A stretch of 64,000 nucleotides of DNA from Rothia mucilaginosa (GTDB lineage Bacteria > Actinomycetota > Actinomycetes > Actinomycetales > Micrococcaceae): NCBI RefSeq assembly GCF_019334805.1, contig NZ_CP079822.1, forward strand, positions 1,612,001-1,676,000. The letters are read 5' to 3'. The notes beneath the pieces are model-generated. The model was not told the DNA's origin, did no database searches, and saw only the letters and a program-made list of their open reading frames with translations. A program made the translations under genes and the position numbers. This document shows, piece by piece, positions 1 through 8,834 of this stretch (position 1 is the first letter of the stretch; every line of letters starts with the position of its first letter).

Positions 1-540
1 CGGCTTAGCCTTCGCGTGGCGGGCAATCAGAATCGGGCGGGTGCGCAGCGCATCCGCCTCCGCCAGAGCCTCCAGAGACTCCAGAGGCGCCAGGTCATCA
101 TGATTGGTCAGCAGAGCGCGAGCCACGTCGGTGGATACCCAACGCAGCTCATCCACTTCACCCTCATCAGCCAGGGCGCGGGCACCATCGGGTAGCTCAG
201 CAGCCCAATAGAAAACATCCTTCGGACGGCCACCCACCGGGTAGGACGTCACCGCCAGGGGCACACCCAGAACAACCTGCAGGCCGACCTCTTCGCGAAT
301 CTCACGAATAGCGGTCTCAGCCAGGGACTCACCCGGATCCTGCTTACCCTTAGGCCAGGACCAGTCGTCATAACGAGGGCGGTGAATGATCAGGACCTCA
401 AGCGCACCATCGCGCATACGCCAAATCAGTGCGCCAGAAGCAACAATATCCGCAGTGTTCGCGGGGGAACGGTCAATGCTGTTGACCGCGTCAAAACGTC
501 GTGCCGAGTAGTAGATGGAGGGGGAATCCAGCGGTGCCAT
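1..540 (-). CDS. mutT1: MutT1-like NUDIX hydrolase with histidine-phosphatase domain (3' end outside window)
   Basis: Reading the minus strand from an ATG at 540 gives 180 residues that run off the left edge without a stop. Residues 65-87 form a complete NUDIX box (G-x5-E-x7-RE-x2-EE-x-G-L, starting GKQDPGE). Residues 174-176 are RHA, the opening motif of a histidine phosphatase domain, so the protein should be the two-domain MutT1 type known from mycobacteria, which hydrolyses oxidised nucleotides such as 8-oxo-(d)GTP and diadenosine polyphosphates. A purine-rich AGAGAGA lies just upstream of the ATG. The next gene is ppk, and mutT1-ppk adjacency is conserved in actinobacteria, which supports the call. 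A terminator separates it from ppk, so it probably has its own promoter. Confidence 0.85.
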   Translation of the reverse strand, partial: MAPLDSPSIYYSARRFDAVNSIDRSPANTADIVASGALIWRMRDGALEVLIIHRPRYDDWSWPKGKQDPGESLAETAIREIREEVGLQVVLGVPLAVTSYPVGGRPKDVFYWAAELPDGARALADEGEVDELRWVSTDVARALLTNHDDLAPLESLEALAEADALRTRPILIARHAKAKP

Positions 541-605
541 ATCTCTCTCTGAACCTCTTCGCTAGGCTTGTGCACAATGCCAGAGGGCACCATGCTCCGC
601 GTCTA

Positions 606-611
606 ATTGTA
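606..611 (-). promoter_or_regulatory. candidate -10 box for mutT1-like gene
   Basis: The minus strand reads TACAAT here, five of six matches to TATAAT, about 65 nt upstream of the mutT1 ATG. The -35 region is not convincing. It lies between the ppk terminator and the gene, where a promoter is expected. Confidence 0.3.
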
Positions 612-706
612 GGGGAGAGAAGCGTCAAGTTGTAATCTCAACGTAACCTGTTGTTCACTTTTGCGCTAAGTGCACTAGTCCACCGCACGTTTTTGCACGA
701 CACGCG

Positions 707-755
707 GAAAACCCCGCCTGCCCCACGCCATAAAGCGCGAGAACAGACGGGGTTC
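707..755 (-). terminator. rho-independent terminator of ppk
   Basis: On the minus strand an 11-bp GC-rich stem (AACCCCGTCTG pairing with CAGGCGGGGTT, one G-U) is followed by a short T-run. It lies about 40 bp downstream of the ppk stop. Confidence 0.7.
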
Positions 756-791
756 ACGACCAGAAATCACCGGCAGGTCAGCGGTACATCC

Positions 792-3065
792 TTAGACCTT
801 ATCCACCACGTTCTTACGAGAACGCGAGCTCAGGTAGTACGACTGCACATCCTGCAGCGGGTTGCCCTGATCATCGGTGTCGTGGCGGGTCCAGTTACCC
901 TCAGAATCCAGGTGCCAAGTACGCGAAGAATCACTCATGTAGATGGTGAACATGTCACGCAGGTACTTCACATGGCGCGGATCCTTCACCGGTACCAGAG
1001 CCTCAATGCGGCGATCCAGGTTACGGTGCATCATATCGGCAGAGCCAATGTAGACAATCGGATCGCCACCGTTCTCAAACGCAAACACGCGCGAGTGCTC
1101 CAAGAAGCGACCCAGCACCGAACGGACGCGAATATTCTCGCTCAGACCCTTAACGCCCGGGCGCAGCGCGCAAATACCGCGAACCACCACATCCACCGGC
1201 ACGCCAGCCTGCGAAGCACGGTACAGCGAATCGATGATGGCCTCATCCACCATGGAGTTGCACTTAATCTGAATCTTCGCCGGACGACCCGCCTTGTGGT
1301 TCTCAATCTCCTGATCGATGCACTCAATCAGGCCGCTACGCAGAGTACGCGGCGCCACCAGCAGCGACTGGTAGTTGGTCTTCGGCGCGTAACCGGACAG
1401 CTGGTTGAACAGGCGGGAGACATCCTCACAGATCTGCTCATCACAGGTGATAATGCCCAAATCCTCGTAGAAACGAGCGGTCGACGGGTGGTAGTTACCG
1501 GTACCAATGTGCGCGTAACGACGCAGGTGGTTACCCTCGCGGCGCACCACCAGAGACAGCTTGCAGTGAGTCTTCAAACCCACGATGCCGTACACCACGT
1601 GCACGCCCGCGCGCTCCAGCTTACGAGCCCAGGAGATGTTGGCTTCCTCATCAAAGCGAGCCTTAATCTCGACCAGCGCCACAACCTGCTTGCCAGCCTC
1701 AGCCGCCTCAATCAGCGCATCCACGATGGGGGAGTCGCCACTGGTGCGGTACAGAGTCTGCTTAATCGCCTGAACACGCGGGTCAGCGGCAGCCTGAGCC
1801 AGGAACGCCTGCACACTGGTCGCGAAGGAATCGTACGGGTGGTGCAGCAACACGTCGTGGTCGCGGGCGGCAGCGAACACGTCCGCAGCCTTCGCAGTCT
1901 CGGTGGCGTTGAGCCAGCGGGAAGTGTGCGCAATGTGCTTGGGGTAGTGCAGCGCCGGGCGGTTCGCACGAACAATCGCGCTCATGCCGCGCAGATCCAG
2001 CGGAGCCGGCAGGCGGTACACCTCAGACTCATCAATATTCAGCTCAGAAATCAGCAGATCCAGGATGGTCGGGTTGATGGTGTCCTCAACCTCCAGACGG
2101 ACCGGCGGACCGAAACGACGGCGCAGAAGCTCCTTCTCCAGAGCCTTCAGCAGGTTCTCGGCGTCGTCCTCTTCCACCTCGAGATCCTCGTTACGAGTCA
2201 CGCGGAAGACGTGGTGCTCCACAACCTCCATGCCCGGGAAGAGCGTATCCAGGTGCTCAGCAATGATGTCTTCGAGCGCAATGTAGCGGCTCTCGCGGCC
2301 CGCAGTGTTGGCGGCACGCGAACCATCCACAGAGATCATACGGTCCAGCTGATCGGGCACCTTCACGCGAGCGAACAGCTCCTTGCCGGTCTGAGGGTTA
2401 CGCACCAGTACCGCAAGGTTCAACGACAGACCCGAAATGTACGGGAAGGGGTGCGCCGGGTCAACCGCCAGCGGAGTCAGAATCGGGAAGATGTCCTGCA
2501 TGAACTCCTGACGCAGACGCTGCTTAGCGTCCGTATCCAGGTCATTCCAACCCACGATACGGATGTTCTGCTCCTCCAGAGCCGGTAGCACCTGGTTGTG
2601 GAACACATCAGCGTGACGAGCCTGCAGCTGGTGAGCGCGTTCAGCGATCTCTTCCATCTGCTCCTCGGGGCTCAGACCGGCAGCCGAAGGAACCGCCAGA
2701 CCGGTCGCAATGCGACGCTTCAGACCCGCCACACGCACCATGAAAAACTCGTCCAGGTTAGAGGCCACAATCGCCAGGAAGTTCAGACGCTCCAGCAGGA
2801 ACAGGTTCGGGTCCTCCGCGAGCTCCAGCACGCGGGTGTTGAAGTCCAGCCAGCTGCTCTCACGGTCAAAGAAACGCTCCGGACCGAACTCCTCTTCAAG
2901 GCTGAAGTAGGAGCGCTTTTCGCCCTTCTCAATGCGGTCACCGCGAGATTCGGCGCGCTCAATCTTCGAAATATCGTGGCCAATGTGAATGACACCGGTC
3001 ATGGGCGCAGGCTCAGACGGCTTGGGCTTAGGCGCCTTATTCAGGCCATTGGGGGCGGGTACCAT
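792..3065 (-). CDS. ppk1: polyphosphate kinase 1
   Basis: Polyphosphate kinase, reversibly moving the terminal phosphate of ATP onto long-chain polyphosphate. The 757-residue product has the PPK1 architecture: N-terminal helical domain (starting near [12 protein letters not shown]), head domain, and two C-terminal phospholipase-D-like domains. The catalytic region GLKTHCK, with the phosphorylated His near residue 500, and HIGTGNYH about 20 residues later are intact. The open frame extends upstream to a GTG at 3125, but ATG 3065 is preferred because AGAAAGG lies about 10 nt before it. The N-terminal 60 or so residues are Pro/Lys-rich and look disordered. It lies 66 bp downstream of mshD on the same strand and may share its transcript; a terminator follows. 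Confidence 0.93.
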   Translation of the reverse strand: MVPAPNGLNKAPKPKPSEPAPMTGVIHIGHDISKIERAESRGDRIEKGEKRSYFSLEEEFGPERFFDRESSWLDFNTRVLELAEDPNLFLLERLNFLAIVASNLDEFFMVRVAGLKRRIATGLAVPSAAGLSPEEQMEEIAERAHQLQARHADVFHNQVLPALEEQNIRIVGWNDLDTDAKQRLRQEFMQDIFPILTPLAVDPAHPFPYISGLSLNLAVLVRNPQTGKELFARVKVPDQLDRMISVDGSRAANTAGRESRYIALEDIIAEHLDTLFPGMEVVEHHVFRVTRNEDLEVEEDDAENLLKALEKELLRRRFGPPVRLEVEDTINPTILDLLISELNIDESEVYRLPAPLDLRGMSAIVRANRPALHYPKHIAHTSRWLNATETAKAADVFAAARDHDVLLHHPYDSFATSVQAFLAQAAADPRVQAIKQTLYRTSGDSPIVDALIEAAEAGKQVVALVEIKARFDEEANISWARKLERAGVHVVYGIVGLKTHCKLSLVVRREGNHLRRYAHIGTGNYHPSTARFYEDLGIITCDEQICEDVSRLFNQLSGYAPKTNYQSLLVAPRTLRSGLIECIDQEIENHKAGRPAKIQIKCNSMVDEAIIDSLYRASQAGVPVDVVVRGICALRPGVKGLSENIRVRSVLGRFLEHSRVFAFENGGDPIVYIGSADMMHRNLDRRIEALVPVKDPRHVKYLRDMFTIYMSDSSRTWHLDSEGNWTRHDTDDQGNPLQDVQSYYLSSRSRKNVVDKV

Positions 3066-3131
3066 ACTGTACTTGCCTTTCTGATCGGGGATAAGTCGTG
3101 AAGAAGCACGCCGGAGACGGCGCACAGAAAA

Positions 3132-4196
3132 CTAGGCGGCAGGCTCATCCTGCTGCGCGGGAGCGTACATGCGGTCGACCGTCGCCACGCCAAAGCCCAA
3201 GGACGTGTAGAGGGCGTAGGCAGCGTCATTATCTGCGTCCACGTACAGGTCAATGGCGCGCAGCGGCTCGCCGTTCTCATCCTCAGCGCATGCCAGGTAT
3301 GCCAGCGCGCGCAGGGTGAGGGTGCGACCCAAGCCGCCTCCCTGAGCCTGCGGGCTCACACCCACCACATAAATCTCGCCGGAGGGGGACAGCTCGCCCT
3401 GCTCCTGACCGGTCGGGATCTTCGTCCAAGTGAACGCCGCAATGGCGGAGTCATCATCCACCTCGGAGGCGATGAAGAAACCCTCGGGACGGAACCAGGG
3501 GGAGCCGGTGCGCTCGCGCAAATCAGCAAGGGTGAGCTTGCCCTGCTCCGGGTGGTGTGCAAAAGCAGCGGCGTTCACGCGCAGCCAGGGGAATTCGTCC
3601 GCGCCGGTGAAGGTACGCATCCGCAGGTTTTCCGGCAGGGTGCGCGCATCGGAGCGTTCCACGAGCTCTTCGCGGGTCTGCGCGTCCAGGGGCAGAACCA
3701 TCTTGTACAGCACACGTACCGGCTCGAAACCGTGCAGGGTCGCGAACGCGTGGGCGGGGCTTTCAATGCCGGTGTCGGTGGCGCTGCCGTGAACCCAGAG
3801 GCGGTATCGTACGGCGTCTTCACCCAGCTGACGGACGGCGTGGTCGAAGAATGCGCTGCCTGCGCCTTGTCCGCGGTATTCGGGGGCGACGGCTGCCTCA
3901 ATCACGCCGGTGTCTTCGTCGTTGGCGGGGGTGAGCGCCACAAACACGGCGGCGAGGGTGCCGTTATCCTCGGCGACAAAGAAACGCGGAGGGGTCAGGG
4001 TGCTTTCACGCAATGCCTTGCTCAGCTCGATGCGGGTCTGCTCAGAGAACGCCGAGACGCCGTCATGGCGGGCAACCTTCTGAGCGAAGGAATCGAAGCG
4101 TTCCAGCAGCTCTTCGGTGAGCTGCGGTTCCGCGTAAACAAGGGAGCTTTCAGCGGGCAGGGTGGAGGAATCGGGTGTCTGGTTGTGTACCATCAT
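3132..4196 (-). CDS. mshD: mycothiol synthase (MshD acetyltransferase)
   Basis: Last step of mycothiol synthesis: acetylation of Cys-GlcN-Ins from acetyl-CoA in the cytoplasm. The 354-residue protein is a tandem GNAT. The first, degenerate domain spans about residues 50-150 (EYRGQGAGSAFFDHAV) and the second about 195-340 (GVSPQAQGGGLGRTLTLRAL, acetyl-CoA loop). The end LYVDADNDAAYALYTSLGF is the typical MshD C-terminus. ATG codons at 4196 and 4193 both follow GAAAGAAGG; 4193 has slightly better spacing. The neighbouring glnR-type gene reproduces the mshD-glnR pairing seen in mycobacteria and other actinobacteria. Confidence 0.92.
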   Translation of the reverse strand: MMVHNQTPDSSTLPAESSLVYAEPQLTEELLERFDSFAQKVARHDGVSAFSEQTRIELSKALRESTLTPPRFFVAEDNGTLAAVFVALTPANDEDTGVIEAAVAPEYRGQGAGSAFFDHAVRQLGEDAVRYRLWVHGSATDTGIESPAHAFATLHGFEPVRVLYKMVLPLDAQTREELVERSDARTLPENLRMRTFTGADEFPWLRVNAAAFAHHPEQGKLTLADLRERTGSPWFRPEGFFIASEVDDDSAIAAFTWTKIPTGQEQGELSPSGEIYVVGVSPQAQGGGLGRTLTLRALAYLACAEDENGEPLRAIDLYVDADNDAAYALYTSLGFGVATVDRMYAPAQQDEPAA

Positions 4197-4375
4197 CGCC
4201 TTCTTTCGTAGCCTTCTGATTCAACTCTACCGGGGATAGTTGCTCTTTGGAGAGTTTGTTCTCCGTCCTGGGCGAATATGACAAGAACCGGAACATTTAC
4301 GCATTCTGGTACTCGGCTCAGCGGCGAAGCTACTTAAGAACGGGCACACCAAAACAGCGGTTGGCACCGAAAAAT

Positions 4376-5053
4376 TTAGCGGGTGCTGTTGAAGGAATAA
4401 CCCACGTTACGCACGGTCGAAATCATCTGCTCGTATTCGGTGCCGAGCTTGGAACGCAGACGACGCACGTGCACGTCCACGGTGCGGGTGCCGCCGTAGT
4501 AGGAGTCGTAACCCCACACCTCAGAGAGCAGCTGGGCACGGGAGAAGACGCGTCCGGGGTGCTGAGCCATGAACTTGAGCAGTTCAAACTCTTTGAAGGT
4601 CAGGTTCAGCGCGGTACCGGAAAGATGTGCGGAGTACGCCTGGGTGTCAATAACGAGGTTGCCCGCGCGCACGATGCGCTCTTCGGTGTTCTCTTCTTCT
4701 GCACCGGCGTCGCTCTTGATGGCGAGGCGCAGGCGCGCATCCATTTCGGAGGGGGAGGCCTGGTCAGAAACAATATCGTCAACCTGCCAGGAGGCTGCAA
4801 CCGCCGCCATACCGCCTTCATTCAGGAGTGCGATGAGCGGCAACTGTACGCCGGCGGCGCGCAGTAGCTGGGCGCAGTGGCGTGCTTTAACGAGGGCGGT
4901 GCGGGCATCGACCATGAGCAGGTCGAATGTCTCGGTTTCGAGAGCCGTATGGGCGGTGTCGAGGGGGAAAACGTGTACCTTGTGGCTGAGTAGACTCAGC
5001 GAGGGAATCATATCCTGCGCGGCGGTATCGCTCAGAAGCGCAATACGGTACAC
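4376..5053 (-). CDS. glnR: GlnR-type OmpR-family response regulator
   Basis: A 225-residue two-domain regulator. Residues 1-115 are receiver-like and contain VDARTALVKARH and NEGGMAAVAASWQVDD, segments characteristic of the actinobacterial nitrogen regulator GlnR, an atypical orphan receiver that is not controlled by a partner kinase. Residues about 130-222 are a winged-helix DNA-binding domain (LTFKEFELLKFMAQHPGRVF, then TVDVHVRRLRSKLG). The start is a GTG at 5053 behind AGGAGAG. In relatives GlnR controls ammonium, nitrate and nitrite assimilation genes, so the nar locus later in this window could be a target; that link is inference. No sensor kinase gene is adjacent, as expected for GlnR. 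Confidence 0.88.
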   Translation of the reverse strand: MYRIALLSDTAAQDMIPSLSLLSHKVHVFPLDTAHTALETETFDLLMVDARTALVKARHCAQLLRAAGVQLPLIALLNEGGMAAVAASWQVDDIVSDQASPSEMDARLRLAIKSDAGAEEENTEERIVRAGNLVIDTQAYSAHLSGTALNLTFKEFELLKFMAQHPGRVFSRAQLLSEVWGYDSYYGGTRTVDVHVRRLRSKLGTEYEQMISTVRNVGYSFNSTR

Positions 5054-5344
5054 ACTCTCTCCTTTCCTGCATATTTCCCGTGTAAAACTTTTGGCTCTTT
5101 CTAGTGTACTAGCCTGCCTGTGTTGCGGCTGTGGGAGCTGGTGCAGGCGGGGGGTGAATATCGTATTCCGGACTGTTCGTACAGGCTTCTCAGCTGGCTA
5201 TGATGGGGCACCTACCCGGATTCTGCGGGGCTAATATCTTGCTGGCGCCGGGTGGGGCGTATGCCTGTTGAGAATCGTGCTGTTCACTATGTTTCTGCCG
5301 CTGATTCTCGCCCTTTCGGGGCGGGTCTATGGTAGGTTTAAGGC

Positions 5345-5464
5345 ATGGAAAACAATCTTATGGCTCTTGAAGCTCTCTTCATGTCGCTGATGGCTATCAT
5401 CTCCGTGTGCATCGGTATCGGTGCATTCGCAGTGTTGCGTGGCCTCTTCAGCGGACAGAAGTAG
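5345..5464 (+). CDS. 39-residue single-span membrane peptide (hypothetical)
   Basis: A short ORF encodes 39 residues: a polar start (MENNLMALEALF), one hydrophobic segment (SLMAIISVCIGIGAFAVL) and a basic end (RGLFSGQK). This is the profile of a single-pass small membrane protein. GGTAGG and TTTAAGG precede the ATG. A strong terminator 85 bp downstream, with a further hairpin between, makes it a self-contained short transcription unit. I do not recognise a family. The alternative is an untranslated small RNA across the same interval. Function unknown. Confidence 0.5.
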   Translation: MENNLMALEALFMSLMAIISVCIGIGAFAVLRGLFSGQK

Positions 5465-5548
5465 TCTTCCCGCACAGAGCAGAAGCATCGCCCACACAGG
5501 GCTTTAGGCGGTCGTACGGTTCGTACCGCCTCGCCAATGGCGGCGTGA

Positions 5549-5585
5549 ACCCCCACCCGGTCCCCTCCGGTTGGGGGTTTTCTTT
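5549..5585 (+). terminator. rho-independent terminator after small membrane peptide
   Basis: A stem AACCCCCA-CCCGG pairs with CCGG-TTGGGGGTT around a short loop and is followed by TTTTCTTT. Upstream, at about 5507-5531, AGGCGGT and ACCGCCT form a second hairpin in the same 3' region. Confidence 0.75.
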
Positions 5586-5678
5586 ATGCTGCCCGCCGTA
5601 CCGTTTACTCTGCAGACGGCGGTGCTACCCCGTGCCGTGAGCGAACGAACAGGCTACTGTTGTACGCAGGATACTAAA

Positions 5679-6377
5679 ATGGAAGGTATGGCTATTGAAA
5701 TCCCTACCAACCTAACCCCTGAACTTGTTCCCTTCGCATGGTTGCTCGGCACCTGGGAAGGCACCGGAACCATGTGGTACGAAGGCCAGGAAAACACCCC
5801 CTTCGGCCAGATTATTACTTTTGAGCAGGATGGTCTGCCCTTCATTGAATACCGCGCTGAGTCTTTCCTGCTCGATGACGAGGGTCAGAAGCTGCGCCCC
5901 ATCACCGTTGAAACCGGTTTCTGGCAGATTGACCGCCCCCTCACCGACGCTGACGGCGGCTTCGGTATCGTCCCCAAGGACGTTGTTCCCGCCTTCGCTG
6001 ACGCGGCAAGCGTAGAGACTCTCCGCAACGCCGACGACGGCTTCTCCCTGCTGGCAACCATTGCGCACCCCGGCGGTATTAGCGAAAACTACGTGGGCAT
6101 GGTCAAGGGCCCGGTCATTCGCATGCAGACCGGCAACCTGCTGCGCGATGATATTTCCCACGAATACGCAGGCTCCGTGCGCCTGTGGGGCCTGGTCAAC
6201 GGCAACCTCATGTGGGACTGGGAGGTCGCAGACGCCGAGGGTAAGCTGCACAAGCACGCCTCCGCTGAACTGCGCAAGACCTCCTCGATGACCGGCGATT
6301 CCCTGGGCACCTCGATGTTCGGTTCCCTGGATGGCGAAGAGCCCACCGGCGAGCCCGGCTCTGAGCCCACCGCCTAA
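5679..6377 (+). CDS. nitrobindin-like FABP-fold heme-binding protein
   Basis: A 232-residue protein of the nitrobindin/DUF1794 beta-barrel family, recognised from PFAWLLGTWEGTG, the following FGQIITFEQDGLPFIEYRAE and a C-terminal barrel strand region ending near residue 210. Family members bind ferric heme and react with nitric oxide or peroxynitrite; that role here is by homology only. The last 25 residues are Ser/Gly/Glu/Pro-rich and probably disordered. ATG 5679 is chosen because GCAGGA lies about 8 nt upstream; the frame is open to 5571 but that would run through the preceding terminator. It sits directly before ygfZ, separated by a terminator. Confidence 0.8.
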   Translation: MEGMAIEIPTNLTPELVPFAWLLGTWEGTGTMWYEGQENTPFGQIITFEQDGLPFIEYRAESFLLDDEGQKLRPITVETGFWQIDRPLTDADGGFGIVPKDVVPAFADAASVETLRNADDGFSLLATIAHPGGISENYVGMVKGPVIRMQTGNLLRDDISHEYAGSVRLWGLVNGNLMWDWEVADAEGKLHKHASAELRKTSSMTGDSLGTSMFGSLDGEEPTGEPGSEPTA

Positions 6378-6389
6378 TAACTAACTTGT

Positions 6390-6421
6390 GTCTGCCCCGC
6401 TGGTTGGCGGGGCAGACTCTT
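6390..6421 (+). terminator. rho-independent terminator after nitrobindin-like gene
   Basis: GTCTGCCCCGC and GCGGGGCAGAC form an 11-bp stem around a short loop, followed by TCTTTGTG. It lies inside the upstream open extension of ygfZ, which argues for the later ygfZ start. Confidence 0.8.
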
Positions 6422-6442
6422 TGTGTGAAAGGTGCACCTTCC

Positions 6443-7678
6443 GTGACTGAATCTTCGCTTGAAGTGCCTCAGGCTGAGGCACCCCAGCCCGATGCCGCCC
6501 GCCCGGTGAGCCCCCTGCTGAGCCTGCACGGCGCTTTTGCCGCCTCCGGGCTGGATGCAGGCGTCGCCGCACACTACGGCAACCCTATGCTGGAGCAGCG
6601 CGCCCTCAGCTTCGACCGCTCCGCCAGCGCGGACGAGCCGCTAGTGCTGGTGGACCGCTCCTCCCTGGGCGTAGTGCGTGTTGAGGGGCCGGACCGCCAG
6701 ACCTGGCTGACTTCCATCGCCTCGCAGATTCTGACCGGTATGACCGCCGGGGAGAGCCGCGAGTTCCTGCTGCTTTCCCCTCAGGGCCGCGTGGAGTACG
6801 CACCCGCCGCAATTGAAGACGGCGAGGCGCTCTGGCTGATCGTGGAGGGCTACCAGGCTCAGCCGCTGACCGATTACCTAAACCGTATGAAGTTCATGAT
6901 GCGCGTTGAGGTGCAGAACCTCAGCGACGAGTATGCGGTGCTGGAGAGCGCCCGCAACCCGATCCTGCAGGACGGTTCGGTGCATCCGGCACTCGCTGAG
7001 TGCAAGCCGCTGGTGTGGGAGGACCCCTGGCACACTCCGGCACCGGGTAGCTACCGTTACGATGAGGCGGGTGACGCCCACCCCGGCGCGGACTACGTGC
7101 GTTTCTTGAGCATTGTGCCGCGTTCTGTTCTGCCCGCCCTGGCTGAATCTTCGGACGCGCGTTTTGCGGGTCTGTGGGCTGCGGAGGCTCTGCGTATTGA
7201 GGCGTGGCGCCCGCGCTACGGCACCGAGGCTGACGATAAGACCATCCCTCAGGAGCTGGATTACACCCGTACCGCGGTGCATTTCGATAAGGGCTGCTAC
7301 AAGGGCCAGGAGACGGTGGCTCGCGTGCATAACCTGGGTCGTCCCCCGCGCCGTCTGGTGTTCTTGGATATTGACGGTTCGGAGCACACCCTGCCGGCGG
7401 CAGGTAGTGAACTGTTTGTGGAGGGCAAGTCCCGCCCGGTCGGTCGCATTACCTCTGTGGCGCTGCATTATGAGGCAGGCCCGATTGCATTGGCTGTGAT
7501 CAAGCGCGGCGTTGACCCGCAGGCGCCTTTGCGTGCGGTCGATGGCGGTGACTTCCTGCCCGATGGTTCGCCAGCGCCGGCGACCGAGTACGCGGTGGCT
7601 CAGACGACGGTGGTTTCGCCGGAATCCGGTGAAGTGGCGCGTCGTTCTTTGGCGGGTCAGGACTTCTTAAAGCGCTAG
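6443..7678 (+). CDS. ygfZ: YgfZ/GcvT-like folate-binding protein
   Basis: A 411-residue member of the COG0354 family, related to the T-protein of glycine cleavage. YgfZ uses tetrahydrofolate to support assembly or repair of certain Fe-S proteins, MiaB being the known E. coli case. The diagnostic motif K-G-C-Y-x-G-Q-E is present near residue 285 (FDKGCYKGQETVARVHN). The GTG start at 6443 is chosen because GAAAGG lies about 10 nt upstream and the earlier start codon in frame sits inside a terminator hairpin. It ends near a bidirectional terminator shared with convergent pfkA. The Fe-S role fits a genome carrying nitrate reductase, MoaA and serine dehydratase, but that link is only contextual. 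Confidence 0.87.
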   Translation: MTESSLEVPQAEAPQPDAARPVSPLLSLHGAFAASGLDAGVAAHYGNPMLEQRALSFDRSASADEPLVLVDRSSLGVVRVEGPDRQTWLTSIASQILTGMTAGESREFLLLSPQGRVEYAPAAIEDGEALWLIVEGYQAQPLTDYLNRMKFMMRVEVQNLSDEYAVLESARNPILQDGSVHPALAECKPLVWEDPWHTPAPGSYRYDEAGDAHPGADYVRFLSIVPRSVLPALAESSDARFAGLWAAEALRIEAWRPRYGTEADDKTIPQELDYTRTAVHFDKGCYKGQETVARVHNLGRPPRRLVFLDIDGSEHTLPAAGSELFVEGKSRPVGRITSVALHYEAGPIALAVIKRGVDPQAPLRAVDGGDFLPDGSPAPATEYAVAQTTVVSPESGEVARRSLAGQDFLKR

Positions 7679-7715
7679 AGTATCTGATTAGGCAATAGCA
7701 GCTGACTACCTGCAT

Positions 7716-7764
7716 AAAACCGCGGAGGCGGACACTCGTTGCGAGTGCCCGCCTCCGCGGTTTT
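7716..7764. terminator. bidirectional terminator between ygfZ and pfkA
   Basis: A near-perfect long stem AAAACCGCGGAGGCGG-ACACTCG pairs with CGAGTG-CCCGCCTCCGCGGTTTT. Flanking A and T runs let it act in both directions between two convergent genes. Confidence 0.9.
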
Positions 7765-7802
7765 AGTATGTGCGCCCAGCTAATGTGCTGAGGTTGCGGG
7801 GT

Positions 7803-8834
7803 TTAGCGGCCGAAGAGGACGGCTGCTTCTTCCCAACGTTCCTGAGGTACGGACTTCAGACCGTCCAGTGCCTCTTCGAGGGGTACGTACTTGATTTCGG
7901 TGCCCTGAACGGAGACCATCTTGCCCCACTGCTTCTGAGCGACCATGTCGACTGCGCCCATGCCCAGGCGGGTTGCGAGCACGCGGTCGTAGCCGGTGGG
8001 TGCGCCACCGCGCTGGATGTGGCCCAGGATGGTGTTGCGGGTTTCGACGCCGGTCATCTTCTCGATTTCCTGGGTGATGTACTCACCGATACCACCGAGG
8101 CGGGGACGACCGTCCTTCTCGGTACCCTTGTTTGCCATGACGTCGTCGAAGCCTTCGGGGATGAAGCCTTCAGCAACAACAACCAGGGGAGAGCGGCCGC
8201 GGTCGTGTACTTCCTTGACCCAGTTTGCAACCTGCTCCATGGAGACCTTGACCTCGGGGATCAGGATGGCGTGTGCGCCTGCTGCCATGCCGGAGTGCAG
8301 TGCAATCCAGCCGACGTGGCGGCCCATGACCTCGGCGACCATGCAACGGTGGTGCGATTCGCCGGTGGTGCGGATGCGGTCCATTGCCTCGGTTGCGATG
8401 GACACTGCGGTGTCGAAGCCGAAGGTGTAGTCGGTTGCGCGCAGGTCGTTGTCAATGGTCTTGGGGACACCGATGACGGGCAGGCCTGCGTCTGCCAGAC
8501 GCTTTGCGCCTGCGAGGGTGCCTTCACCGCCGATAGCGACGATTGCGTCGATGCCGTGGCGTTCCATCATGATTTCGATGTTTTCGGGGCCACCGTTGGG
8601 GCCGTCGAAGGGGTTGGTACGGGAGGTACCGATGATGGTACCGCCCTGGGATGCCAGGCCGCGGACCTTCTGGCGGGGCAGGTCCATGTAGTCGCCTTCA
8701 ACGACGCCGCGCCAGCCATCGCGGAAGCCGACGAACTCGTAGCCGTACTTCTTGACGCCGTTGAGGACAGCGCCGCGGATAACAGCGTTCAGGCCGGGGC
8801 AGTCGCCGCCGGAAGTAAGCAGACCGATCTTCAT
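7803..8834 (-). CDS. pfkA: 6-phosphofructokinase (group III type, ATP-dependent predicted)
   Basis: A 343-residue phosphofructokinase phosphorylating fructose-6-phosphate in glycolysis. It shows the N-terminal nucleotide loop (LLTSGGDCPGLNAVIRG), GGEGTLAGAKRL near residues 100-110, the catalytic PKTIDNDL near residue 125 and MGRHVGWIALHSG. A Gly at the third GGEG position is the ATP-type residue, whereas the Lys of PKTIDND is shared with PPi-dependent enzymes; this combination is known from actinobacterial group III ATP-PFKs. ATG 8834 follows AGGAG at 6-7 nt. Convergent with ygfZ. Confidence 0.93.
   Translation of the reverse strand: MKIGLLTSGGDCPGLNAVIRGAVLNGVKKYGYEFVGFRDGWRGVVEGDYMDLPRQKVRGLASQGGTIIGTSRTNPFDGPNGGPENIEIMMERHGIDAIVAIGGEGTLAGAKRLADAGLPVIGVPKTIDNDLRATDYTFGFDTAVSIATEAMDRIRTTGESHHRCMVAEVMGRHVGWIALHSGMAAGAHAILIPEVKVSMEQVANWVKEVHDRGRSPLVVVAEGFIPEGFDDVMANKGTEKDGRPRLGGIGEYITQEIEKMTGVETRNTILGHIQRGGAPTGYDRVLATRLGMGAVDMVAQKQWGKMVSVQGTEIKYVPLEEALDGLKSVPQERWEEAAVLFGR

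Noticed and set aside
651..2588. 645-codon plus-strand frame opposite ppk
   Set aside because: It mirrors ppk codon usage and crosses the ppk terminator; the protein is Arg/His/Gln-rich with no domain.
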